Below are positions 1 to 9,671 of a stretch of DNA of 48,299 nt, piece by piece. Position 1 is the stretch's first letter, and each line of letters begins with the position of its first letter. This DNA is from Sandaracinaceae bacterium. GTDB taxonomy: Bacteria > Myxococcota_A > Polyangia > Polyangiales > Houyiibacteriaceae. The stretch is taken from positions 1 through 48,299 of the forward strand of contig JACKEJ010000018.1 of the NCBI GenBank assembly GCA_020633055.1, written 5' to 3'. The notes under the pieces were generated by a model. The model had not been told where the DNA came from. It saw only the letters and a program-made list of their open reading frames with translations, and ran no database searches. Position numbers and translations under genes: made by a program.

Positions 1-401
1 GCTACTCCGCCCTCTTCATCACCGCCGCCGACCTGCTCCTCGATCTCGAGGGCCAGGAGTCCGCGAGCGCACTACAGCGCAGGCTCAAGCGCTATGCGCG
101 CGTGGCCGTCCTCTGCATCGACGAGATCGGATACCTCGCCTACCAACAGCGCTCCGCAGACCTGCTCTTCCAGCTCGTCTCCAAACGCTACGAGCAGCGC
201 CCCCTGATCCTCACCACCAACAAGTCCTTCTCGGACTGGCCTTCCATATTCCCAGGCGCCGCCTGCGCCACCGCACTCGTCGACCGCGTCGTCCACCACG
301 CCGACGTCATCCACATCGAGGGCGAGAGCTACAGGCTCCGCGAGTCCGCGAGCGCCGCGAAGCGCCCTAGGCCGCGCAAGGCAACGGCCACGAAGAAGTG
401 A
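1..401 (+). CDS. istB: IS21-family helper ATPase IstB, C-terminal part (cut by window start)
   Basis: The frame is open from base 3 and ends at 401; the start lies before the window. IstB is the AAA+ ATP-binding helper of the IS21 transposase IstA and acts in target-complex assembly. The visible part carries the Walker B-type segment CIDEIGYL, then the typical IstB stretches LVSKRYEQRP, LTTNKSFSDW, ALVDRVVHHADVI and GESYRLRES, so it covers roughly the last half of the usual 250-residue protein. The tail is Lys/Arg-rich. IstA would lie upstream, outside the window. No inactivating change is seen in the part shown, but I cannot tell whether the full gene is intact. Confidence 0.9.
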   Translation, partial: YSALFITAADLLLDLEGQESASALQRRLKRYARVAVLCIDEIGYLAYQQRSADLLFQLVSKRYEQRPLILTTNKSFSDWPSIFPGAACATALVDRVVHHADVIHIEGESYRLRESASAAKRPRPRKATATKK

Positions 402-477
402 TCCAGGCCGGCCCTCGCGCAGACCATGCGCTGGGGCCGGTCAGATTTCTTGGATTCCTCGTGGTCGCCAACAGCTG

Positions 478-798
478 ATGACGACCGTTCGTTGGCTCGA
501 CGAGGCACTGCTCGAGGCAGAGGAGACCGCCCGCTACTACGCCGAGATCGACATCGACCTTGGTGATGATCTGTGGTCGCAGGTCCGCACGCAGATCGCG
601 CTGTGCGACCGCTTCCCGCGTGCTGGCGTTCGTGTCGAGCGCGTTGCGGACGTCGACGTTCGTCGGTTCCTGACTGACCGCTTTCCCTACGCTGTGGTGC
701 TCGCCAGACTCGAGGACGAGCTTGTCGTGATCGCTTTGCACCATCAGCACCGTAGGCCCGGCGACTGGAAACGGCGGCTGGCGAAAGTGCTCCGCTAA
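478..798 (+). CDS. Orphan ParE/RelE-type toxin-like protein
   Basis: This 106-residue protein matches the compact ParE/RelE toxin fold of type II toxin-antitoxin modules. It has an N-terminal helical pair with an ARYYAEID segment, a central strand region ending in RRFLTDRFPYAVV, and the C-terminal pattern IALHHQHRRPGDWKRR, which is close to the usual ParE ending of a His-rich strand followed by Pro, Trp and Arg. ParE toxins poison DNA gyrase and RelE toxins cleave ribosome-bound mRNA; which applies here cannot be read from the sequence. No antitoxin is seen: the 76 bases upstream are too short, and both neighbours are insertion-sequence genes. The antitoxin may have been lost when the elements inserted. 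The start ATG at 478 has no clear ribosome binding site. Confidence 0.7.
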   Translation: MTTVRWLDEALLEAEETARYYAEIDIDLGDDLWSQVRTQIALCDRFPRAGVRVERVADVDVRRFLTDRFPYAVVLARLEDELVVIALHHQHRRPGDWKRRLAKVLR

Positions 799-826
799 CG
801 TCGGTCATCCCCGTGCGGCGCTCCGG

Positions 827-2173
827 ATGACGACGCCTGGGAAGCAGGCCAAGACGACGCCCACCGTGACTGCCGCCCGCCGCCGCACCTATGACCACCG
901 CCTCCGGCTCGCCATCGCGGCGTCCGGGGACGCGACGCTCTTCCACGACATCGATATTCCCCCGTCGACACGCCGGTCTTGGACGACGCGTCCGGTCCCG
1001 ACGGTCGTGGCCTTGCACGCCGAGGACCGGGAACTGGTGGAGCTTCAGGTCGCGCTCGCCCGTGTGGAAGTCGCAAACGCAAAGCTGCGCGCCGTGGTTA
1101 GGCTGCTGCTCGCGCTGGTTGCGGTCCTCGGCGGGCGCATTGCGGACCGCCCGGTGCCCGCCGCGGAAGACAAGGCCCGGCTGCTCGCCGCAGTTCGGAA
1201 GACCGAGAGCGTACTGGGGAGAGGTGCCGCACTCCGCGTCCTGGGGCTCACCCCACAACGCATGCGCGAGTGGAAGCATCGGGCTCTCGAGTGCCGGCTC
1301 CAAGATACCCCCTCCTGTCCGAGGAGGACCCCGCAGCAGCTCACGATCACGGAGCGTTGGACCATCCGAGAGTACGTCACCGATCTCGCGCTTCGGCACC
1401 TCTCGATCGCGTCGCTTTCGCTGCTCGCGCTGCGCCGTGGTCACGCTATCGCGTCCGCTTCGACGTGGTGTCGCGAGGTCCGCCGCCAAGGGCTCCGTCG
1501 GCCTCGCAAACGTGTGCATCCGCGCCGCCCGAAGGTCGGCGTGCGGGCGACCGCTCCCAACGAGATTTGGCACATCGATGCCAGCAAGATCCGACTCGTC
1601 GACGGCACCGTCGTCTGGGTCCATGTCGTCATCGACAACTACACCCGCAAGATCCTCGCCTGGACCATGGGCGGAACCTGCAAGGCGGACGCTACCAACG
1701 AGCTGCTCCACCAGGCCGTCCGGTGCGTTCGTGACCATGCAGGCGTCGTCACCGTCGTGACGGACGGGGGGTCGGAAAACATCGCCGTCGAGGATGAGGA
1801 CTTCGCGGGCTTGCTCCGCCGCGTGCGCGCCCAGGTCGATGTCACGTACTCGAACTCGCTGATCGAGTCGTTCTGGGCCCAGCTCAAGCACCGGTGGTTG
1901 TACCTCCACGACCTCGATACAGAGGCGACGCTGAGGAAGCTCATCGCGGCCTTCGTGGAGGACCACAACGCGTTGATCCCTCGAGCCGTCCTCGGTGGCC
2001 GCACCCCCGATGAGGTCTTCCTTGGACTTCATCGGGAGCTCCCCGTCCAACTCGTGGAGGCTCGTCGTGCGGCCGGTGTAGACCGCGTCCAAGTCAATCG
2101 AGCCCTCACGAGCTGCGGAGGTTGTGACGGCCCTGAGCACCCGACTCCGAGAGGGGAGGTGGTCGACGGCTGA
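827..2173 (+). CDS. DDE transposase with rve integrase core (single ORF)
   Basis: The 448-residue protein has a basic N-terminal region with helix-turn-helix potential (TPQRMREWKHRAL near residue 145) and a retroviral-type integrase core. The three catalytic acidic residues are visible: Asp in EIWHIDASKI (about residue 251), Asp in VVTDGGSENI (about 312), and Glu in SNSLIESFWAQLKH (about 347). It therefore looks catalytically intact. The protein is in one frame, unlike typical IS3 elements, which need a frameshift between orfA and orfB. The closest families are IS3-like or IS481-like integrases; I cannot name the element. Terminal inverted repeats were not found by eye. It sits between the orphan toxin and the 3' end of the large minus-strand operon. 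Confidence 0.85.
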   Translation: MTTPGKQAKTTPTVTAARRRTYDHRLRLAIAASGDATLFHDIDIPPSTRRSWTTRPVPTVVALHAEDRELVELQVALARVEVANAKLRAVVRLLLALVAVLGGRIADRPVPAAEDKARLLAAVRKTESVLGRGAALRVLGLTPQRMREWKHRALECRLQDTPSCPRRTPQQLTITERWTIREYVTDLALRHLSIASLSLLALRRGHAIASASTWCREVRRQGLRRPRKRVHPRRPKVGVRATAPNEIWHIDASKIRLVDGTVVWVHVVIDNYTRKILAWTMGGTCKADATNELLHQAVRCVRDHAGVVTVVTDGGSENIAVEDEDFAGLLRRVRAQVDVTYSNSLIESFWAQLKHRWLYLHDLDTEATLRKLIAAFVEDHNALIPRAVLGGRTPDEVFLGLHRELPVQLVEARRAAGVDRVQVNRALTSCGGCDGPEHPTPRGEVVDG

Positions 2174-2266
2174 GCGTTCGTGGCTCACAGTGCTCGCGAA
2201 GCACGACTCGCCTTGTTTCATGCGGTTCGCGCATTTGCGCTGTTGGGGCGGGGGGAGGTTGTGACG
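2117..2266. repeat. Pair of 13-bp direct repeats around the transposase 3' end
   Basis: The sequence GGAGGTTGTGACG occurs at 2117-2129, inside the end of the transposase gene, and again at 2254-2266 in the 170-base gap before the operon. This could be a chance repeat, an element end, or a remnant of an earlier insertion. Nothing else is recognisable in the gap 2174-2343; no convincing terminator was seen for either converging gene. Confidence 0.3.
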
Positions 2267-2343
2267 CACCGCAGGGCACGAAGGCTGACCGAGCGGCTCG
2301 CGCCAATCATCTCGGTGTCTGTGATGGGTCACGTCCGGGCCGA

Positions 2344-5300
2344 CTATCCGCCATCGCCACCGACAACATCAGCGAGAACGCGCCTCAACGTCCTCTTCTC
2401 CAAGTTCGGAACCTGCAGCCGGTGCATGTGCCCGTTGCCGTCCTTGTACAGCATGTCGCCCTTCCCGAGGAGAGCTTCCGCGCCGTTTTCGTCGAGGATG
2501 ACACGACTGTCGTGAGATTGTGGGAGCTTGAGAGCGAAACGGTGCAGGATATTCGACTTGATGGGTCCTTGAAGGACGGTACTGTCGGGCCGCTGCATGC
2601 AGATCACCAGGTGGATTCCCGCGGCCCGGCTCTTCTGCGCGAGCCGGGCGACGAGCTTCTCGAACTCGGCGCGGTCGCTTCTCGCTTCGAACGACAGGAC
2701 GGTTTCCGAGTATTCGTCGATGACGGCCACCAGGTATGGGAGCTGCTCCTCCGGGCTGACTTCACCGTTATACTCCCGTAGGTTGTCGCAGGCCGCGGCA
2801 CTGATGATACCGATCCGTCGGTCCATCTCATCACCCAGCTCACGCACTAACGCTAGCGCACCCCCCGGCCCATCCGCGATCGGCAGCCCCTCCGCGTGTG
2901 GAACATGCACGAAGGGCATGAAGTCCATCGGCTTGCTGCTCGACAGGCGAAGCCGGAGAGCATTGGGGTCATGCTGCATCAGGAGCGTTAGCAAGACTTG
3001 GCGCAAGAACACCGTCTTGCCGCTTCCGGTCGTTCCGGCGACGAGTCCATGCGGCATCTTCGCCAGGTCCACCCACACCGCCTTTCCGGTGACGTCGATG
3101 CCCGCGCAGAAGCCCAGTTCAAGGTCACGACCGGCTGCAGCAAACGAATCGTGCGCAACGAGTTCCTCGAAATCGATCCCGTACCCGAGCCCTGCAATCG
3201 GCAAATCCACACCGATGGAGTGACGCTCCGGTACGTTGGTCACGTGCACGTCGGGGCTCAGTGTGCCGATGTCGCGAGCGAGGTCCTCGCTGATCCGCCT
3301 CACCGACGCAATGGACTCACCGGGCTGCAGCTTGACGTGCACTCTCACGAGTGTCGGTCCGAGCTCTGCCTCCTTGATCGAGGGTGGGACTTCGAGCCGG
3401 ATCTTGTGACCCTCCAAAGCTCTCGAAAGCCGCTCGACGACGGCCAAGACCGCCTTCCTGTCGAACGGCGCGATCTTCACTGGCGCCGACGCTGCAGCTT
3501 TGACTGACGGATGCGAGTGCGCGTCTTCCGCTGGCTGAGCGTGTTCCAGGTCGCCTCGCCTCGGCCTCGCCTCGGTTTGCGCGTCCTCATTCGATGCCGA
3601 AGGTGTTCCGGCAGGCCGTGTCGGCTCCTCGTCATGGACGGTGATGCCGCCCGGAGAAGAAATGGACGCAGCTGCACCACCTGTCGACTCGCTCGCGATC
3701 GGCTTGGGGTCCGGAGACACGTGACTCACCTTCGGCGCCAGCACCCCATGGACCGCAGGGACACTATCCACTGAGCCCGCGACCTCCGGGTCCGAACTGG
3801 CCTGCGTGGGCGCCTCACGTGCGGACGCAGGCAGCAGCTCCCTGCCGTAGATCCCCAGATTTGGAACGGTGTCGGTAGGCGCGTTGTAGAGGGTGTCCTG
3901 GTCCGATTCGTCAAACGCAAGCCAGCGCAGCGTCTGCGACGAAAGTTTGATGATGCGGACGCCATGGTCGCTTTCGATCGTTACGTCCTCGGGCGGCTGG
4001 TCGCTTTCCTTCGTCGACAGCAAGAAAACGTCCCCACACGCATGCGTTTCGCCAACGCCGATGGTGTAGTCGACGTCGTACTGACCCGAAGCGATCTTCG
4101 CGCTGAGGAGTCTAACGTCCAGCCGCTCGATTTGCTCCGAGTGGAGCTCGCTCATCGCGCGCACCTGCTCGATTCTCGATTTCAATAGAAACGCGAGCTG
4201 CTTATGACGGAAGGGCGCGTCACGGCGATCCGCATTGCCGGAAAGGTGCTTTGTCAGCAGATCATACGTCCCTTGAACCTGGGAGACAGCCTTTCTCTGC
4301 GTATCCTTCATATTGGCGTATGATCCAAACTTGACTTCGATGATACGACCATAGAGTTTAGCTCGTTCACTTTCTCGTGGTGGCGTCAAGTAGAGCACTA
4401 ACAGGTCGTCGGAAATGGTGCGCGCTGCAGCCGCGTCGTCCTGATCCGCAAAGTCATTGTCATTGCTGAATCGCTTGAACAAACCATCCTTAAGAGGGAG
4501 ATTCGCGGCCGGCGTCGCGCGAATGAGCTCCTCCAAAGACAGGTAGAGCGGGAGCACATCGTCACCGTAGCGCTCCTTGACGAACTGGGACTCGACCCGC
4601 GCCAACCATCGATACGCCAACGCGGCTCCGACGTTGCCCTTGAGTCGGTTGTTCCAGGACGCATTGCTCACGTTGCCCAGGATGAAGTCGAGGGCCCACG
4701 AACCGGAGAGGGAGTTGATGTCCGCGATGAGCCCATGCCCGCACCGTGCAGCGACTTCGTCCGTGGTGTCGAAATCGAGTCCCGAATAGCTCAACACCTT
4801 GCTGAGCTGTTCGATGTAGGGGCGCGCATTGCAGGTCACGGTTATCGTATCGTAACCAGGGGTATCCGGATCCTCCTGGTCACTATATTCGATGACCGTG
4901 ACTCCCTCTTCATTCCGATCGGCTGACTGCTTCTGAAACTCCTGGAACAGATCGAGCCCTACCGTGCGGTCGAGGTGGACGACCCAATCACTATGCGAGT
5001 ACATCGGCTTGAGTCGCTCTAGCGAGGGAAGCGGGGCTCCCCACGCCAACATCAACTCCGGGTCAACCGTCCCGCAGCGCTGTCCTCGTAAGAGCGCTTG
5101 GAGCATCGCAATCCCCGCGCGCACGGGATGGCTCTGCGAACCCAGCCATACGCCTCGCTCTGTTCGATGACGATCCCCATCCCGTCGCGTCTCGCGAAGC
5201 GGCGTCGCAAGGAGACCGTCCAGGAATGCCGCGTCCCATCCATCCGATATTTCGCGGTCCTTCGCATCCCCCCGATCGTCGTTTGCCATCCCCTGGTAAA

Positions 5301-8049
5301 AGCAGATATGTACGAAGTCAGCATCCGACTGCGGGCAGGGGTGATCCTTCTTGAGGTACGCCAACTTCTGCAGCAAGAGCTGACTCGGAAGGTGGTCCTT
5401 CGGGTCGTGGAGCGAGTCTGCAAAGAACCGGTCGAAAGCTCGTCCCGTATCACCTGGATGGTCGGAAAAGAGTAGCACTTCGATGCTTGGGATAAACTCT
5501 TCGATCTCCACCGTGCTGGCTTTGACCTCGTCCGCGAGATAGTCTCGTATTCCGTCGAGAAGGTGCTGGCCATCGCCAGCATTTATGAATCCGATTCGAA
5601 GCGTCCGTCGCGCATGCGCCAAATGCCGGTGCATCTGAAGATAGCGGCGGATCTTGTTGCGCACTACACGCGATAAGTATCCGAGTCCGCCGGTCTGATG
5701 AAAATCGGATTTGCGCAAGAATGACCAGTGAAACGGAGGGGAATCGGCGCGGATGAGCCGTTGCGCGTTGTCTCCGCCGACGTACCACTCATCGGTTGGA
5801 CTTGGGCTTGCCAGCTGTAGAACCTCGGCCCGGTGGAGGTGCAATCCGTAGCGAGATCTCTGACTAGTCGACATGGCCCCGAACTCTTCAGAGATCAAAG
5901 ACTGGAACTCCAGCATTGCCTTCAGCAGCCACGGATGTGTCGGCAGCACTGTGATGCTCCGGAATGATCCGTCCTCGTCTCGGTGTTCGAGGGCATCCAA
6001 GTGTAGTAACTCGGCATGCCGCCGAGTGAACGCGACTCTCCCGTTCGTACTGGCGCGAAAGCATTCGACCCAGGACTCTGCGTAATCGTCGATGAGCTTC
6101 CGATGCACTTCCAGGTCCACCAGCATCAAGGGAATCGCCAACCCGATGTCTCCCGGGTTTGTGTATCGAACGCGCATGGCTGCCGCGAACAAGGCGTCGA
6201 AGAGCTGGCGACGAAGCTCGAGGAAGCGGGACGTCGGTTCCAGCTCCTCGAAATCGACGTGTTCCCAGTCAGCCCCGTCACCCCGTTGCTTCCGAAGCAG
6301 TCGCGTGGCCGGCGCTTGCAGCAGAATCGCGACCGCTTCTTCCTCGTTGCGTTCGTTTGACCTGGTTAGTCGGATCTGGGCCTTGTCGGCCAGCGTCACC
6401 ACCCATTCCTCGTCACGTACCTTGACGCTCGTGACCACACCGAGGTACCGCTGTGTTGACTGGAGTGCGGTCGTCAGGCGTTGTCGCGAGTCGACGTTTA
6501 GCCGATGGTAGGGCGCCGCTTCGAGAAACGGGTACGCAGAGCTCTGGTCTGCCGATTCGGGGCTTCCGTCCGGGTCAGGCCAAAAGACACGAGGCTGCAG
6601 CCGGCCTCCGTCCAGCTTCAGACGCGAGATGAGGTCCTCTCCCTCGAGGTCGTCTTCGTCGAACGTGGATTCGGAGCTCTGCGCTGGCTTCGGATGCGTC
6701 TCGACCGAACGGGTACCGTCTCGACGAAAGACCTCAAAGGACGCCTGAACATCGGATGCCACCCATCCCTGGCTTTTGAGATCCAGGCGCCCATCGACCT
6801 CCACAGCGACGCTTTCGTCGTTGGGATAGACGACGACCCAGAGATGGTCGATATCGCGCCCATAAGACCTCGGCCCCCCTGAGACGATGAGACGATAAAC
6901 GGTGAACTCAGCTACGTCAGGGATTTCGACTTCGACGGTCCCCCGCTCCTGGCGCGTCTTGACCGCCCCCGGGAGACCCTTGGGACCACCGCGTCGTGGG
7001 TCGACGCCGACGAGGTGAACCGTCTCCTTGCCTTGAAGCGGGCGCGTCAGGCTCAGGGTTAGTGTGCTCGAGCTTGATTGAGCGAGGCAGACGATAGGCC
7101 TGGACTCAGTTTCTATGAGATGCCAGTGTCGATCGTCGCGAATCGCTATAGTCTTGGTCTCGAACTGTATCTTCGACTTTTTCTCTTCGCTCTCCCGAAA
7201 CCCGACATCAGCGAAATTGACTTCGGTAAGTCCGCTGTTCCCCGCGCGGTCTAGCGTCTTGACCGTCTGGTCGTCGAACTGCTGCTTCAGCCTTTCCTTG
7301 GCGTCCTCCAGAGGGTTCGCGTGGAGTGCCGCAACCGTCTCGTAGCAATCCGCATTCTCTTCGAGGCGACTCGCCGACTTCCTCCCCGCCTTGTCCCAGT
7401 CAGGACTGCTGTCGGCGAAAAATGAACCCAGTTCCGGCAGAGCTTGACCCCCCTCATCTCTGGGGAGTTGTTCGAGCCTATCCAGAAAGCGGCTCAGCTT
7501 CCCAATGGTTTCCGGCAACGAACTCCGCGCTGTGTCTTCCCTCCGAAGGAAAGGCTCGAGGACGCCAGCTTGTGACGCCGACAGCTCGCGGCCCCGCTTC
7601 GTCCAGAGAGCCTCACAAAGCGCGCGACGGGTGATGAGGCCCCGATCGACAGCCGAGTCGCTGGCGCTTCGCTGCGTCTCGTTGCCTTCGCTGGTAATCG
7701 TCACCAGGACTCGCGGTCGAGCGCCCATTCCGGACGCGAAGTGGTCTCGCAGGGCGCTGGCGAAGCCATCCGTCCCCTGGTTGGCATCTGGATCCACAGT
7801 GCCTTTCGCCCGCTCGAGGACGGGCAGCAGGTCGACGTAGGCGCCCGGCAGCGCCTTGAGTCGGTAGGACGCTTGCCGAGCCGCGAGCTCGATTGTTCGC
7901 GTGGCTTCGGTCATGAGCGCGCGGTGGAGTGCGTTTCGCTCCGCTTCCGACAAGTAGTCGATGACCACCTTGGTGCTAGCGGCCACTTCGTGGTCCAGAT
8001 GACGCTTGAGCAGGTCCGCAGCGAGCGTACCAAAGAGCTTCTCACTCAT
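2344..8049 (-). CDS. DptH-like giant protein with C-terminal FtsK/HerA-type ATPase
   Basis: This 1901-residue protein is the last gene of the operon. The C-terminal third holds an FtsK/HerA-type motor: Walker A AGTTGSGKTVFLRQ at about residue 1670, Walker B YLVAVIDEYSE at about 1776, and the sensor-like region LVICMQRPDSTVLQGPIKSNI, which is typical of DNA translocases. A Pro/Ser/Glu-rich linker (about 1410-1540) separates this from a long N-terminal part with no catalytic motif I can name. Size, layout and position next to DptG-like and DptF-like genes match DptH, the largest subunit of the DptFGH restriction module of phosphorothioation systems. The role is probably DNA translocation or restriction of unmodified DNA; this is inferred from family. 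The start ATG at 8049 overlaps the preceding stop as ATGA. Codon use looks less G+C-rich than in the genes beyond 23 kb. Confidence 0.8.
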   Translation of the reverse strand: MSEKLFGTLAADLLKRHLDHEVAASTKVVIDYLSEAERNALHRALMTEATRTIELAARQASYRLKALPGAYVDLLPVLERAKGTVDPDANQGTDGFASALRDHFASGMGARPRVLVTITSEGNETQRSASDSAVDRGLITRRALCEALWTKRGRELSASQAGVLEPFLRREDTARSSLPETIGKLSRFLDRLEQLPRDEGGQALPELGSFFADSSPDWDKAGRKSASRLEENADCYETVAALHANPLEDAKERLKQQFDDQTVKTLDRAGNSGLTEVNFADVGFRESEEKKSKIQFETKTIAIRDDRHWHLIETESRPIVCLAQSSSSTLTLSLTRPLQGKETVHLVGVDPRRGGPKGLPGAVKTRQERGTVEVEIPDVAEFTVYRLIVSGGPRSYGRDIDHLWVVVYPNDESVAVEVDGRLDLKSQGWVASDVQASFEVFRRDGTRSVETHPKPAQSSESTFDEDDLEGEDLISRLKLDGGRLQPRVFWPDPDGSPESADQSSAYPFLEAAPYHRLNVDSRQRLTTALQSTQRYLGVVTSVKVRDEEWVVTLADKAQIRLTRSNERNEEEAVAILLQAPATRLLRKQRGDGADWEHVDFEELEPTSRFLELRRQLFDALFAAAMRVRYTNPGDIGLAIPLMLVDLEVHRKLIDDYAESWVECFRASTNGRVAFTRRHAELLHLDALEHRDEDGSFRSITVLPTHPWLLKAMLEFQSLISEEFGAMSTSQRSRYGLHLHRAEVLQLASPSPTDEWYVGGDNAQRLIRADSPPFHWSFLRKSDFHQTGGLGYLSRVVRNKIRRYLQMHRHLAHARRTLRIGFINAGDGQHLLDGIRDYLADEVKASTVEIEEFIPSIEVLLFSDHPGDTGRAFDRFFADSLHDPKDHLPSQLLLQKLAYLKKDHPCPQSDADFVHICFYQGMANDDRGDAKDREISDGWDAAFLDGLLATPLRETRRDGDRHRTERGVWLGSQSHPVRAGIAMLQALLRGQRCGTVDPELMLAWGAPLPSLERLKPMYSHSDWVVHLDRTVGLDLFQEFQKQSADRNEEGVTVIEYSDQEDPDTPGYDTITVTCNARPYIEQLSKVLSYSGLDFDTTDEVAARCGHGLIADINSLSGSWALDFILGNVSNASWNNRLKGNVGAALAYRWLARVESQFVKERYGDDVLPLYLSLEELIRATPAANLPLKDGLFKRFSNDNDFADQDDAAAARTISDDLLVLYLTPPRESERAKLYGRIIEVKFGSYANMKDTQRKAVSQVQGTYDLLTKHLSGNADRRDAPFRHKQLAFLLKSRIEQVRAMSELHSEQIERLDVRLLSAKIASGQYDVDYTIGVGETHACGDVFLLSTKESDQPPEDVTIESDHGVRIIKLSSQTLRWLAFDESDQDTLYNAPTDTVPNLGIYGRELLPASAREAPTQASSDPEVAGSVDSVPAVHGVLAPKVSHVSPDPKPIASESTGGAAASISSPGGITVHDEEPTRPAGTPSASNEDAQTEARPRRGDLEHAQPAEDAHSHPSVKAAASAPVKIAPFDRKAVLAVVERLSRALEGHKIRLEVPPSIKEAELGPTLVRVHVKLQPGESIASVRRISEDLARDIGTLSPDVHVTNVPERHSIGVDLPIAGLGYGIDFEELVAHDSFAAAGRDLELGFCAGIDVTGKAVWVDLAKMPHGLVAGTTGSGKTVFLRQVLLTLLMQHDPNALRLRLSSSKPMDFMPFVHVPHAEGLPIADGPGGALALVRELGDEMDRRIGIISAAACDNLREYNGEVSPEEQLPYLVAVIDEYSETVLSFEARSDRAEFEKLVARLAQKSRAAGIHLVICMQRPDSTVLQGPIKSNILHRFALKLPQSHDSRVILDENGAEALLGKGDMLYKDGNGHMHRLQVPNLEKRTLRRVLADVVGGDGG

Positions 8050-9671
8050 GCCCGGTCCTCTCGGTGCCGCTGCAACAACATGCTGCGGACGTAGCTTGCG
8101 GTTCCGGCATCACTGAACCTCTCGAAGAGCCCCATGGCCTTCAGCCGGTCCAGGACCCCTTCGCGCTCTTCCGCCTCGAGACCGATGCCGTACCCCTCCA
8201 GCTCTGACCAGAAGCGGTGGACAGGTAGCTTCTGCCGCCCTGGTTCGATCGTGGTGATAAGCAGCAGCGGGAGAAGGCCTGCGCCGATCTCGAAGTAGGC
8301 CCCGACTCCTCGACGAATCTGGAGCAGGTCCGAGCCTCTCGCGCTCAACAACAAACGTAGGACCTGAGCGCCCTGTTTCCAGGCACGCGTTGTGGACGAA
8401 GATGGTGACGACTCTCGATCGTAGCGGTGATAGAGCCGCTTGAGGGCGTGTCCCCCCGACTGCGCACTGCGCACCTCTTCCAGCGACCTATCACGCGAAG
8501 TCCCGGCGACCTGGTTTAGGACGAAACGAACCGCGAGAGCTTGCATGCCCCGATCCATGAATCGGCGAAAGCCCTCGTCTTCGTGGATGCGGCGCACGAC
8601 CTCCGATGGGAGTCGAGTCACGTTCTCGGCCGACGACGAGTCGTATCTGTCAGCATTCATCAGGTAGTCGCGTGCCAGCTCGCGAATTCGGTTCAGAAGG
8701 AGGAGCGTGTAGTGGAGCTTCACGAGCTCGAGCTCCGCGTCGCGATAGGCTTGATATGGTCGCGACTTGGAACCGACGGATCGCCAGACGCCTCCCGCCG
8801 GAGCTTGCGCCCAGAGGCTGCCCTCGAACCGATACTTGAAATGGTCTCCTTGCTCCATGCGAGCCACGTCCGCGACGGAGACGGATCCTGGCGATGCAAG
8901 CTCCTGCAGAATGGCGTCCACTGAGGGGTTGAGGACGGCGGCCAAGCGCGACTGGTACAAGCCCAGATGTAGGGCCAACAAGCGGTTCACGTATTGAAAG
9001 AACTCCGCGTGCCCCAGGCCGGCGTCGAGCAGTCGTCCAATATCGCGCCGAAGCAGCCGACCCGCCTTCGGGAGGAATGGCGTCACCGGCGGACCATCGG
9101 GCGGCACGAACGAGTGATGCTCGTCCGCTGACCAATCGGGCTGAAGCCGCTGTAAGACGGTCTGCTGGGCCAGGTCAAGGGCAGCGATAGGCGCGCGAAA
9201 GTACTCGAGAAACCGTTTGAGAAGCTCGACATCGAGTGTCCCCCCGTCATCCCGCATGAGGAGGAGGAACGTACGGTCCGTGAACGATCGGCTTTTGATC
9301 GGCCGCGACACCGCTTTGGTGGCGAGAACGTGGAAGGCGACCGGTATGCTTGCCTTCCCTTTGGTTTCGAAGAGGAAGAGCGGGCGAAGCGGAGCGAGCT
9401 CGCCGTGGGGAGCGAGGGCATCGCTGAGGGTCTCGTCCGCCTGTTGCAGATCCGTCAGATTGTAGATGATCTGGTTCGGCGTCTTCTCGGGCGCGTCAGC
9501 GTTCGGCGAGTCCGGCAGGATGTCGTCCAGCACGCGGCGCTGCCAGTCGTTGCGGCGCCGAGTTCGCCCTGCGGGAAGAGTGCAGTCCACTCCATCGATC
9601 GAGAGCGTCTCGCGTTCGGCAATGTCTTCAGTGGCGAGAACGGTGTCGATCCATACTGCGTCCACAGCCAT
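8046..9671 (-). CDS. DptG-like restriction-module protein
   Basis: The 541-residue protein has no enzyme motif. The assignment rests on its C-terminal 120 residues: an Arg-Arg-Gly helix, a hydrophobic helix (GAGLLPLLLITTIE), then a winged-helix-like stretch with YGIGLEAEEREGVLDRL and the ending GLFERFSDAGTASYVRSML. This resembles the end of DptG, where a Leu-rich helix, an RGI motif and a KSDSGDAQYV-type ending are usual. It lies between a DptF-like and a DptH-like gene, in the order F-G-H of Dnd restriction modules. The start codon at 9671 overlaps the upstream stop as TGATG. It is somewhat longer than typical DptG. Function is probably structural, bridging the two ATPases (inference). Confidence 0.7.
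   Translation of the reverse strand: MAVDAVWIDTVLATEDIAERETLSIDGVDCTLPAGRTRRRNDWQRRVLDDILPDSPNADAPEKTPNQIIYNLTDLQQADETLSDALAPHGELAPLRPLFLFETKGKASIPVAFHVLATKAVSRPIKSRSFTDRTFLLLMRDDGGTLDVELLKRFLEYFRAPIAALDLAQQTVLQRLQPDWSADEHHSFVPPDGPPVTPFLPKAGRLLRRDIGRLLDAGLGHAEFFQYVNRLLALHLGLYQSRLAAVLNPSVDAILQELASPGSVSVADVARMEQGDHFKYRFEGSLWAQAPAGGVWRSVGSKSRPYQAYRDAELELVKLHYTLLLLNRIRELARDYLMNADRYDSSSAENVTRLPSEVVRRIHEDEGFRRFMDRGMQALAVRFVLNQVAGTSRDRSLEEVRSAQSGGHALKRLYHRYDRESSPSSSTTRAWKQGAQVLRLLLSARGSDLLQIRRGVGAYFEIGAGLLPLLLITTIEPGRQKLPVHRFWSELEGYGIGLEAEEREGVLDRLKAMGLFERFSDAGTASYVRSMLLQRHREDRA

Noticed and set aside
329..2332. 667-codon minus-strand frame opposite the toxin and transposase
   Set aside because: The transposase on the plus strand has all catalytic residues; the reverse frame is Arg/Pro-rich and without motifs.
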